DNA of 64,000 bases, taken from contig JAVHJL010000007.1 of assembly GCA_036971715.1 (NCBI GenBank), forward strand, positions 2,790,001-2,854,000, written 5' to 3'. Made by a program: the position numbers and the translations under genes. Below the pieces are notes generated by a model that was given only the letters and a program-made list of their open reading frames with translations, had not been told where the DNA came from and searched no databases. Of this stretch, positions 34,041 to 45,077 are shown one piece after another. Source of the stretch: Arthrobotrys musiformis. Its lineage: Eukaryota > Ascomycota > Orbiliomycetes > Orbiliales > Orbiliaceae. Numbering within the stretch: position 1 is the first letter of the stretch; every line of letters begins with the position of its first letter.

Positions 34041-37000
34041 ATGATGCGACAATCTCGACCAGACGTTATGGATCTGATTCCCCAATCACGCTCGAGGTCC
34101 AGAAGCCTCAGTATGTCGTCAGATACTGCGCTTTCTATTTCCGGAGGCAGCTCCTCGACGCCTACTCCGCTCACGGGCATTTTACCGGAGGCTGCGTATA
34201 TCGCAACATCAGCTGCGACCCAGATTGTTACCAGCGACCACGAATCGTTCTTCCAAACATTATCCGCAGAAGGGATTGTCAAACCCGGTCCGCCGACCAT
34301 TCTAGTTACACCAGATGCACTGAGACTGGTAAATCAATTTCTAGATTACCTGCTTTGGTCGATATTGCTGGTCGGAAAATCAACCACGCTCAAAGCGCTG
34401 CGACCTGCTGTCACAGAGGTCTTGAAGAGTCGATTAGCTCGGGAAGCAATCGCTTCTGCGGAAGCCGAACTCGAGGAATACCTTGGCGATGGAGACGAAG
34501 ATGAACTAGAGGATGGCCCTTGCGAAGGCGATGAATTTGAAATTGAGAGGGTATGGAAGAAGGCAAGACTGAGGTGTATGATCTATTCATCATTAGGAGA
34601 TCTCGAAGAAGATGATGACGAAGGTTACGAGGAGTCTGAATACTCCTCTAATGGGCTTGAACAGTACTCCAGGAACGGACAATCTTCTGCGGTCTCGCCA
34701 GCCGTTGCCATCTTTTTGACCTCTATTCTCGAATTTATTGGCGAGCAAACCCTTTTAGTCGCGGGGCATGCAACGGTCGCTAGGTTTTCCCAAGCCCGCA
34801 TTGCAGCGGCGGCTGAAGAGGGCTCGAATGGCAACTATGAGGCCGTGGATAGACCTTCGGTTGAAGAGCTGGACATGGAGAAAGTTGCCTTAAACCCCGT
34901 CCTGGGACGGATGTGGCGGCAATGGAAAAAACTATTACGTGGGCCTTCTGCGGGGGGGCAGATAGCTTCTAGAGCACCAAGCATCCGCCGTGATAGTAGA
35001 CGACAAAGTACAATCAGCACCATTAGCATCCAAAGTGTTCTGGAGAGTAGATCGGATTCCGGGGCTGCTTCCCCATCTACTCGAGATCTTGCAACCAAAA
35101 AATCGGACGACGGGATCAGCCCAGTTGAGGAGCTTGTCCCCCCAGCTGTCAAATCCGGGCTTCGGAAACTGGCATCGGCCGAAATTCTAGGAAGTGCGCC
35201 GTTGACACCAATTCCTGAGACTCCTTCAAATGTGGATGGTGGAAATGGCGCCAAAATGGCTATCCCAGACATGGCAGTCATGGTATGTTTTATCGCGAGA
35301 CTTCCCCCCACTTGCCTTCGATTGTGTCTGCTTGCATGTTCTTGTCCAACCCCTTTTCTCCACTGTGGCAAAAGTCCAACACCCTGGTCGCGGGGTCAAC
35401 ACAATACAACAGGCCCACCACATGTTTCACGCTTAGCTGCCATGCGCTCGAAAGACGTCTTGGTGGAAGCGGACTGTGCAGATCAAGTTCCCTTTTCTCT
35501 GCTACTTGCATGGGAGATATATAGTACATAAGTAGCTAACGGCCCGTTCCCTTCCATCTCATAGAAACATGAAGTTATTTCTGGAATCCCTGATTTCCCA
35601 CGACCGAACAGTATGACGACTTTCCCATCCCACCATTCACCGTTTGTCTTCCCCTTTAGCAAAACGCAACCAAAGGAAGTAAACGTTGCAGCAGGGGAAG
35701 AGGAAGAGGAAGAAGCCATTGGACGAACATCTTATCGAAGGACCCGTTCGAATTCGCTGCCGCTTCCCGGGTCGTTTCCGTTTTCGCCCGAAGATGTTGA
35801 CTTCCCATTGAGTCCAATAAGCCCATTAAGTCCATTAAGCCCGACGAGCCTTGGACGGCCCGAGGAAGAAGAAGAAGCCATTACACCAGTACCAGAGAGG
35901 CCGCCGCAGCAATTCCCGGAACCAGTTTCGAGAGAGCAGGATCTTGAAAGCATAGCTGAGACCGACGAAAATACTACTGACATCGATGACGACGCTGCTG
36001 AAGTCAGCACATTGGATAGCTTTGTCATTCATGAAACCGCTGAGGCGACTGCTACCACCCCGACCTTTTATAGGGCGCAGTCTGTGCGGATAATATCGAC
36101 AGGAAGCGCACCTGTTGGATTTGAAATTACGGAGAGGAAGTCGAGTAGCACAATTGGAACGTTACGCGAAACGGAAGAGCCAAATGAAAGCCGAGAGAGT
36201 GCGGAAAGAGAAAGCCCCATAGATCGGGCTCTGCATTCTCCTGAGGAGATTGGAGTCGCTAGGACGTCGGACATCGCACTTCCAACCCCTATCGCGTCTC
36301 CGATAATTGGTGCGGATAGGGACTCGCAGATTCCGGAACAACCGGCTCTCCTTACCGTTCGCCGCCCCTCTGCAGATTCGTCGGCAGAGAGCGCGACATC
36401 GAATCGGGACATCGCAAAGGAGAGGAGACGGCGTTCCAAGTACTACCAACCAGCGCCAGCACCCTCTGCGCCAGATTTCTATCCCGAACACCATACGGAG
36501 GAAGAGATTGTGGAACATGACAAACAGCAAGAAGAACCAGAGCAGCAACCCACTTTGCAGATCTCGAACGTTATGCACATAAGCGATGACCCTAGCAATG
36601 CTTCTAATGCTCGAAAATCGGCTCGCGAGGAGCTTCTAGACCTTTACAGCCATGATCCGGAGTTTGACGAAGATGATGAACCAGAGCCCGTGAAACGTCA
36701 GACAAAACCTGTCCGTTCATTGCGTGGTGCCTCTCCTTTTGGCTCGCCTGACTTGTCACAAACTGCCAAATCCACCCATTCGAACTCGTCTGAATCGCTC
36801 ACGGGACGATCTCACTCTTCTGGTGCATTGAGCGCAGATCGCCGACAGTACCCCTCGTTTGACCTTCCCCGCCCCGGCTCCAATCGTGATGTTTCCACAC
36901 CGACATCGAGCGAGCGTGCTGGAGTACGTGTATGGACACCGCCTGCAACTCCGGATGCCGCCAAGGGAGGGCGGTTTAAGGCTACCCTCAACAAATCCAA

Positions 37001-38817
37001 GGGCCATACGCATTCTGCATCAGTTTCTTCACAAACGTCTGCTAAACTGAAAGGATTTATGGGAGGACGGCCGACCACTGCAGAGGATAAGCGTCAAGTC
37101 AGCAGTAGACAGGACTGGGATAACGAAAGCTCATATAGCGATACCCATGCATCTAAGATCGACGAAAAGGAACGCAGTTTTGAGCAACTGATCAATAGCG
37201 GTGAAACGCTGCAGTACACTCTCACGCCTGATAATGTCAAGCGGATCGACCTTGAGGTAAGGGAAACCCCAAATTCCTACGCAACCCCTTGCTTGATGTT
37301 TGGACTAACTTTTGGCTGCCTTGCACAATTAGATCGCTTCATCAAGGAAGGGCTCGGGTGATTCTGGGAGAACAAAGGCTTCCGTAGATAAATATGTCCC
37401 GATCGTAACTCCAGTAACTCAATCTCCACAAACCGGCCGATCCAGCTCCCAAAAGTCAAGGCCGTTGACAACGATTGCCGCGGAAGAGTACGAATACGAC
37501 GACGTAGTTCCGGATATCCCCTCAAAACAAACTCGCCTAGCTGGAGTTAGCTCTGCAAACGACAGTGTAAAGTTCTTCCCACCACGCTCAACATCTACCT
37601 CATCTGGAACGATGCCACAACCGCCACGTGGGGCATCCCTCCAGGCCATAAATACCTTGCCAAATTCTGGGCCTGTTCCTCTTGCTGTGGGGCAAGCACC
37701 AATATCACCCCTTGAATCGCCAAGATCACCTACTGCTAGGTCTCCATTGATCCCACGACGACCAACCGTAAGCTCAATTGATGAAATACGGCCCTTACGT
37801 TCAGCTAGTTCAAGAGGAAAACTCGTGGCTCGGGCACCCCAGCCAGCCACAGCTGATTCTACACTTGCATTAATTGACTTCTTCCGAAATACACCGCCTC
37901 CACTTGATGCACCAGTTAACCCACCACTTGGAAGGTCGTCTTCAGTCTCATCACGAACTCCATCGGTTTCTTCACGAGCTCCATCGATTTCTTCTCGAAC
38001 GCCTTACAGGTCCAATATGGATTCCAAGTATGCTAACGGGCCTAACGCTACGCCACAAGATTCAATGACCAGTATAGCAGAAAAATCGAATTCCCACTCA
38101 TCATTCCACTCACAGGCAGACCTTATAAAGAAGCCCGAGCCACCGCAACCTTCTCCCCGCATCCCACAACGCCCACAAACGGACGGTGGCCCGACCCGAA
38201 AGCAGGTCCGCATTAAAGACCCTTATGCCATAGATTCCGACGATGAAGATGACGACCTCTTCGACCGTCCTGCCCCAAAGGCGCGACAGGAAGAATCTTT
38301 GATGGACTTCCTCATGAATGCTCCTCCCCCAGAACCTACACCCGTGCAACCATTTATTCAGCCACAGCCTCTTAAGAAGAAAAGCAGTGCAGCTCAATTA
38401 ATCGGTCGCTTCCGCTCCTCCTCGAAGTCTAGCAAAATCTCTAAAGCAAGCGTATCGGCTCCAGTGGAGGCCCGTCAAAACACCCACAATGGCAGTTCTG
38501 CGAGCCTCCCAGGCAGGAAACACGTTCCTCTCCCCGTGAAACCAATAATGGAGCAACAATTTCCACCAAGGGCTCAATCCAGCGGAGGCATTGCTACAAA
38601 AGGCATGATGATGTCCTCTCCTCCACCGCCGATGCCTAGGAAACCTTCAATCTTCCAAGCGAGAGACGCGAAGGCATATGCACCTGATTCGGACTCCAGT
38701 GGCTTGGCCGATTTCCTCAGGTACACGGGTCCACCAGTGAATATCGAGCCCGCACCAGCAGTTAGTGGTGAAAAGTTCAAAAACTCTGGCAAAAAGAAGC
38801 GAGGGATCGCAGTATAG
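34041..38817 (+). CDS. Large conserved fungal protein, 1472 residues, three exons, function unknown
   Basis: Exons 34041-35282, 35565-37256 and 37333-38817. Introns open GTATGT and GTAAGG, close ATAG and TTAG, and are 282 and 76 nt; all junctions are phase 0. The N-terminal 260 residues contain the only well-structured parts: helices around residues 88-150 (PDALRLVNQFLDYLLWS, STTLKALRPAVTEVLKSRLA) and a second pair with PAVAIFLTSILEFIGEQTLL, separated by an acidic loop. These look like a histone-fold-like pair of helices. The rest is long, Ser/Pro/Glu-rich and disordered, with RS-type and SPISPLSPLSP repeats. Near the C-terminus, three copies of a short motif recur: LIDFFRNTPPP (from residue 1158), LMDFLMNAPPP (1301) and LADFLRYTGPP (1436). 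The end is basic (KFKNSGKKKRGIAV). I recall similar proteins across filamentous ascomycetes, usually misnamed flocculation proteins; no function is established to my knowledge. Confidence 0.82.
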
Positions 38818-39754
38818 GGAACTCGAGTTTAGTTCGAAGCGGAAATTTTCCTTTAGTTTTATTTCCTAATATCTCAATGATACAAGATCTAGGGTAGGGT
38901 AGCGTTCTTTTGTTTGTTTCGGTCTCTATTTTTCTTTCTTGACGGCATTTCTTTTTGGTTTATCTTTTTTTATTTTTATTTTCTTCGGCAGGAACAATGC
39001 CTGGACCACTTGTTACTTTTATTCCGTTCCTCTGGTAGCTTGCACAGCATCGTCATTATATCATGACCTCCAAAAGTACGCCATCCTTTTTTGACGGCAT
39101 ACAGGGCGGTCCCCCCGTTCTGATTATGATATATGTCTCTATTCTCCTAATGACAAGCGATTTTAGTCTTGTTGTCTTCTTCTTTTCCTCCGTTCTCTAT
39201 TAGTGTAGATTTTTTGTATACACACTCTCTCCTTTGTCACATCTCCTGTACTATTCTTCCTCCCTCCTTTTTCGTTTCCTGTTGTGCCTTTCCTTCTCTC
39301 GGTGATACCTCTTTCGCTTGTGCGTTTGCTTTGTTTCTTTTTCTTATTCTTTATGTACTATAGTTAATTGTCTGGCTGCTCTTGTCCCTTTGTATTCAAA
39401 CTATATTCAGCCAGGTATAGGTATCGGATCAGAAAATAAGATCGTGTTTTAAACATTCAATCATTCAATTCTATTGTACAATTGTGTAGCTCATATCGTG
39501 GCAATCATCGGTGAGGCTCGACGGAAACGGGAATGCAACATCAACGCGGCCGAATATACAACAATGCTTACCTTAAAGTGTAGTCTCGAGGGCACTTGTG
39601 ATTCAGAGGAGGGCGACCCCAAGTACTTATAATTAGAATCTAAGGAGGAAATTTGTTGTGATTACCAGTGTATGTTCCTTGCATGAAGCAGTGGGAATAA
39701 TCGTTGTCCCGAATACAATTTAAATCTAAATTAATACAGGCCCTGTGGTTCTAC
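38818..39754. other. Convergent 3' intergenic region
   Basis: Tail-to-tail spacer with T-rich sequence on the plus strand (TTTTTTTATTTTTATTTTC near 38968). Likely 3' UTRs; no gene seen. Confidence 0.5.
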
Positions 39755-41308
39755 TTAAACACTACCCTGAGCTGCATCTTTTCTTAGGACGTCATTGAGC
39801 CCCTCCCTCTTCACGCAATTCTCGAATCGGAAGCTTCCTGCTAGGTCATCTAGCTCTTGCAATGTCTTTCCAGTAAATAGTTCAGCAAACTCCTTCACCA
39901 AATATTCACTCATCAAACATTCCCTAACCGCTCTTTCAATCTGTCTATCGAATTGCCAGATATTTGGGTACTTTGCCTTACGAATATGCTCTGGGATTGT
40001 CTCCCTCAATCCGTCGATGAATGGTTGGTAGATGCCCTTAACTTGCTCCTTCTCCGAAAACCCCCAGAAGTCAAGCGCCAACTTGCCCTTCTTTTCTACG
40101 AACGGCCTGACGAGCTTCATGTATGGGCTTTCGGGGTTAATATACGTCATTCCCTGGTATCCGATATCTTTATACAACCAAATACTCCAGCTAACTCCCG
40201 TCTCCTGGTAAATCCTCAACTGTTCTCTCAGGACTTCGTACCGTGCGTTGTTGATTGTATCGGCTTCGGGGTCCCTCAATGGGTCAGCGTAGACGGGGCC
40301 GAACTCGCCGTTCCAAATTGGAATGCCGGCTTTCCGCATGTACTCTACTTTTCTCTCGAACTGTGCTCTTAATTTTAACTTCTGATCCTCCGTGCCAGAG
40401 TACATTGGTTGACCGGGGATAGGGAAGCCAAGCATGGCGTAGTCGTGGCAGGCGTAAACGGTGTTGGGGAGAACTTTGTCTGTGGGGAAGTGGGAGAAGT
40501 CCATGGAGTAGGTATTGCCATCGACGAAGAGGATGTGATCGGGGTCCACGGCTCTGATGGCCTTCTCGACGCGCTCGTACCAGGCGAACAGACGGGTGTG
40601 TTTCGGGTCCGCGGGCTCGTTGAGAGGGTTATAGCCAGCAATGACGGGGTTTCCGGCATAGTGTTTCGCGATTTCAATCCACAGGTCTACAGCCTGATCT
40701 TGGAAGACTTTGTATTCCCAAAACATGGCTTTGTTGAGACCGGAGTCGCTGTGCCAGTCTTGGTTCTGCCCGCCGGGTGCGGCGTGGAGATCCAGAATGG
40801 CATAGATGTTGTATTTAGCGCAAATGTTTACGATTCTGTCTAGCTGTGCGAACCCTTCGGGTTTGAGAACGGAGGGGTTGGCGTCGTCGATGAAGTGACG
40901 ATAGTTGAAAGGAACTCGGATACAGTTGAGCCCCAATGATGCATAGAACTCCGCATCCTTCTCTGTAAAGAAGTATTCTATAAGCTTGTCGAAGAAGAAA
41001 TTCGCTTTTTCGTCTCCGAGGACTTCGTTCATTGCGGAGCGCAGCTCGTGCTCATGGCCAGAGTAGCCAGTAATGAAATTTTCCATATTAAGGTGGCCGG
41101 CGACGGCAGCACCTTTGAGGACTACTACTTGTCCATCGCTGTCGACTATCGAGGTACCAGATACCCTGAGCAGTTTGCATTTTGGTCTGGAGGAGTCGTT
41201 CGATTGTGGGCCTGATAGCTTCAGCAGCAATTGCTCCTGGATTTCTGTTGCGACTTGTGTCATTTTGATGTATTTCTGAGTAAGGATACGAGCCGGTCTA
41301 GAGCGCAT
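39755..41308 (-). CDS. Intracellular glycoside hydrolase family 5, glucan beta-glucosidase-like
   Basis: Single exon, up to 517 residues. Retaining GH5 (clan A) barrel: the general acid/base is E231 in YNPLNEPADP and the nucleophile is E335 in WNGEFGPVY. Other family marks are LGLNCIRVPFNYRHF at strand 3, LDLHAAPGGQNQDWHSD at strand 4, and CHDYAMLGF with the conserved His before the nucleophile. It resembles fungal exo-beta-1,3-glucanase-type GH5 enzymes, but has no signal peptide, so it is probably cytosolic and may act on a glycolipid or imported glucoside rather than the wall. Two starts are possible: ATG at 41308, or the second ATG (MTQVATEIQ) at 41263, which is followed by more family-like sequence. 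The C-terminal 100 residues after the barrel (from about QVKGIYQPFIDG) are helical. Substrate is not determined. Confidence 0.85.
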   Translation of the reverse strand: MRSRPARILTQKYIKMTQVATEIQEQLLLKLSGPQSNDSSRPKCKLLRVSGTSIVDSDGQVVVLKGAAVAGHLNMENFITGYSGHEHELRSAMNEVLGDEKANFFFDKLIEYFFTEKDAEFYASLGLNCIRVPFNYRHFIDDANPSVLKPEGFAQLDRIVNICAKYNIYAILDLHAAPGGQNQDWHSDSGLNKAMFWEYKVFQDQAVDLWIEIAKHYAGNPVIAGYNPLNEPADPKHTRLFAWYERVEKAIRAVDPDHILFVDGNTYSMDFSHFPTDKVLPNTVYACHDYAMLGFPIPGQPMYSGTEDQKLKLRAQFERKVEYMRKAGIPIWNGEFGPVYADPLRDPEADTINNARYEVLREQLRIYQETGVSWSIWLYKDIGYQGMTYINPESPYMKLVRPFVEKKGKLALDFWGFSEKEQVKGIYQPFIDGLRETIPEHIRKAKYPNIWQFDRQIERAVRECLMSEYLVKEFAELFTGKTLQELDDLAGSFRFENCVKREGLNDVLRKDAAQGSV

Positions 41309-43686
41309 GCAACGAAATAATTGAAAAACGAAAAAAATTGGGTCGATATTTGCAAAGCTGAGCAGTATAGAGACTCACGACTGATGTTATTGTAAGAAAA
41401 GGCTCTGTTCCTTGAGAACTCTTATACTTCTTTACGAGGACAAATGGCTTGGATCTAATTTGTAAGCCTTGGTAGAAATCCGGTCGGAGGTAGGCGGAAA
41501 GTCAGGAGTTTAGAATTGAAGCTCAACTGCCGCTTCTTGATCCCCAAATCCTTTATCCCGGCATTCTTATCCTTTTTTCTGAAGCTATGCAAGTAGCTAA
41601 TAAGGCAAAGTGCTATGTAAATAGCCTGTGGAATTATAAGTGTGGCAAGAGCTGGAGACGATATGAACCCTTGTTGCACTTTTAGCGTTGTGGGGCCGTT
41701 AAAAGCGACACTCCCCGACAGCTAGTGATAGGCTCGCCAGAGCTTGAGCTCTCGAATTGGCGCTAGCCATAATGTGACGAAGCTTAGTTAACAGCGCATG
41801 TTCCAGCTGCTCAGTAGAGAGATATCGCTCACAGGATGGTTTTGCATAGCTATGGCTCTCAAAGACCAATTAGCTATTTGCTAGAATTAAAACGGTTAGC
41901 TAGCTGTTGCATGTTGTGGTACGCGCAAGCATGTGCCATAGCAAATTGTCGTACGTTGCCGGCATTGTGAGTTCCCTTTCGTCTCACAATCTAGATTGCG
42001 GGGGGCTATTCGGCACTCGGATAGACGGGCTTAAGAGGTTTTACCGCCCCTCTGGTAATAAGTTGGTGTTCGAATTTGTATATCTGGGGCTCCGGATGGC
42101 TAAACGGATAAATGATGGTTTGATATTAACCAGCAGCGTCGAGGAGCCTAGACACACATCCGTAGGCATTGCCACCAACTCTTTACTCGATTACGTTTTG
42201 GATTTTATCCGCGCATTTCCACTGCAATTCAATATTTCGATAATATAATTCCAACTGGGGAAGTTCGGCCAACTGAGTTGGACCTTTTCTAGCTGCCTAA
42301 ACGATAAAACTGTATCGAAACCCGGCAAATCTATGTAGCTAAATGGCTTACAGAGGCCTCCTGAAACTGTAATATTGGAGACATGGTCTTCTAATTTATA
42401 AAAGTCGTGGATATCGATATCCCGTCCCACAAATTGACCAACCCTGTAATCGAGGGCGTGTAGTATTTACGGTGATAGCTTGTTTGCATGTTGGGTGTAT
42501 GTCAGTCCATTCTATAGTAAACGTATTGTTCGAACGGCACGTATTCGCACGCCCCCCTCTAGCTAGAGCTGCCTATCGCTGGGAATCTTGATCGAGTTGT
42601 TGACATTGAGATACAAACCCCTCAACCAGGCCATCAGATTACGATAATATCATCACTGTTGTATGTTAGCCAGATAATATTCTAAGACGCCCACAATTTT
42701 TTTGAGGCCGGAGAGGGATATTCGGGAGGCATATCATAGATTGTTAAAATGATAACGGCCATGAATCGACCTTAAACCTTTCCGCATCACAATGGTGTTA
42801 CATTATCCGTAGGTATTTATCAATCTAGCTATGGAAATTGGATTCGTGGAGACTAGTTGACTCAGGGTCCAATATTGGGCTAGCGTCTTCGCCACAATCG
42901 TGAGCAATGAACCAGAGCTGCTCACGAATAACACTAAGGTTCGACGTGGGGCATGAAACAAGCCAATGTGGCCGGGCCCCTATTTTCAACAATATGCTCA
43001 TGTTAGAATGGATCCCTCTACGGGATGGATTACATAATAAAATAGCTATGGAATGAGTTTGCTTTTAAATATTTGTATCCTGGTTCAGCACCAACCGTCA
43101 GCGAGGAACGTACTTACATGCATACAAGGCTGCTTTGATTGTGCCAATGTTTTTATCGATATGTCACTGTATCTATTCAACCGGAGGGGCGCAGATGTCC
43201 AATTGTCAGAATCTACGAGGCCAAGTGTCAACAAATATTCTGAAACCGATGAACCAAGACACTGAGAGCAGAATTCTGTATCCCCGTATCAACACGCCAT
43301 GCCTTGGTTGTAACTTTCGAATGCGAAAAACCTAATCAAGATTACCATGTATGTAGCATATTAATATATTGGAGGCGGTTAGGTCACGTCTAGAACTTGA
43401 GAAAGCTCGTGGCGCAAACCTGCAACATTTTTTATATCGTTGCTGTGCGACAAGTAAGTCTGGCGTTTTGTAGATTTGTAGATAAGGGGGAACGATTCCG
43501 TTGGATGCGGCGGTATATCGATATGAGATACAGCTATCAATATACGTATACATCCACACCTTGACAATTGCAAGATTTCTCCAATCGTTCTAGTATTAAA
43601 TTTTTATTCATTACATTTACGAGGCCTTTGGGCTTCGATCTAGCCTATTGTATATATTTGCGCCTATGTATCGATAAATATGCGTC
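41309..43686. other. Gene-poor AT-rich region
   Basis: About 2.4 kb between two divergent genes. Open frames are short with no family resemblance. Several TAGCTAGC-type words occur, for example around 41890-41910. Confidence 0.5.
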
Positions 43687-44883
43687 ATGATTTTATTTAA
43701 ATTTATACGCCTGGTTGGCATGCTGGGCATGTCACAAATAGCAAATAGCAAGCCGGCCCCGCCTGTAGCGGGGCCAATGGACTCAACTTCGTACCTATCG
43801 AAGTCCAACGCTGATTATACGTTAGAGAAGACGGGAACCCAAACTACAATGGAAGCAACCTATCTTGCAACCGGTGTACCCTATAATCAGAACGAAACAC
43901 CGTCATTAACAACATTGACACCGGTAATCGAGGTAAAAGGGGCGAGGGCCAGTAAAAATCTCCCCCATGCCGAAGCTACAAATCTCTCATCCGGAGATAG
44001 GGCCTCAAATTCCGAGAGCGCTGACCGTGATGCTGGAGATTATATTTCCGACAAACGAACCACGCTTCAAGACATGCTTATCGTCACAACGATCGTAGTC
44101 TGCAACCGTACCGAGAACACAATACAAATGACCGTTGAAAATTACGAAGCCCGAGATAACTGGTTACACGACGGCCACCCGGTAATAGACGAACTCGATT
44201 ACAAAGATTGGATACTAAGCTTCGATATGCTGGACGAGGTTTGGACGCCAGGTCAGACCGACCCATACGTTCAACTGTTGAACACTATTCGAGAAAGTAC
44301 TGCAGAATGCCAGGATTGCGCTTGCGAACGGGATGAGGATGGGGAATTCACGGGGGATTTGGTTGCTACCGCAGATGATAGGTGTAGCCAGGAGAAGGCG
44401 GATGAATGTAGTGTGACCTTCGGTAATTGCCCTAGCCTGGAAATATATTACAACCTTGCAAAGAAATGCAAATACTGAGAGTGTGTTTTGGATATTCTAG
44501 GTTGCGCGTGCGTGGATTGGGCGACTGATAAAGACCTAAATAAGAAACTTGCTGAGCTTGAACCGCCCCTACGACCACAGCGTCCTCAACGATGGCTCGT
44601 CCCCGGGACGAAAGAGCCTTATTATCTTGAAGGCCCAGAGTCTTTGGAGTCTGAAAGGTCGTATTGGCCCGGTATTGCCGTCTTAGCAGCCAACTTGGCC
44701 TTTTCTAGCACTACTGGCCGTATTAGGCACGGGAAGGGACGTCCTGAGCTGAGGGCTCCTTGGTTCGGGATTGTTAAACGGGATAATGAAGAATCTCAGC
44801 CGGGGCTCGCTTTATCTGAACATAACGATAGCCCCGCGAGACTAGATAGCCCGGAGGAGAGCGATCAAGAGGAAGAAGAATAG
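43687..44883 (+). CDS. Putative secreted protein of unknown function, two exons
   Basis: Model: exons 43687-44422 and 44501-44883, intron 78 nt from GTAATT to TCTAG, product 372 residues. The N-terminus is a plausible signal peptide (MILFKFIRLVGMLGMSQIANS). The first half is Ser/Thr-rich. The middle has DWILSFDMLDEVWTPGQTDPYV and a Cys-rich stretch (CQDCACERDEDGEF). After the splice the protein continues GCACVDWATDKDLN, then a Pro/Arg-rich part (RPQRPQRW) and an acidic tail ending EESDQEEEE. Because the intron is a multiple of three and both exons share a frame, the unspliced message would simply end at TGA 44476-44478, giving a 263-residue form. I do not recognise the family. Confidence 0.6.
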
Positions 44884-45077
44884 ATGGGGAAAGTGCCTAG
44901 GGGCCAATATATATCGATAACCTATATGGCTTTTAATCAACTGCCTCATCTAGTTGGCTTTAAATCGGCCTTGAGTCTCAGAAGGTAATATATTAGGTAA
45001 ATATCTTAATAAAAGATGTGGATCTTAAACTTGTGATCATACGAATTGGCTGGCTCGCGAAAATGTTACTTTGGTCC
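44884..45077. other. Short convergent spacer
   Basis: Only 194 nt separate the two stop codons of convergent genes. AT-rich; probably shared 3' UTR sequence. Confidence 0.5.
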
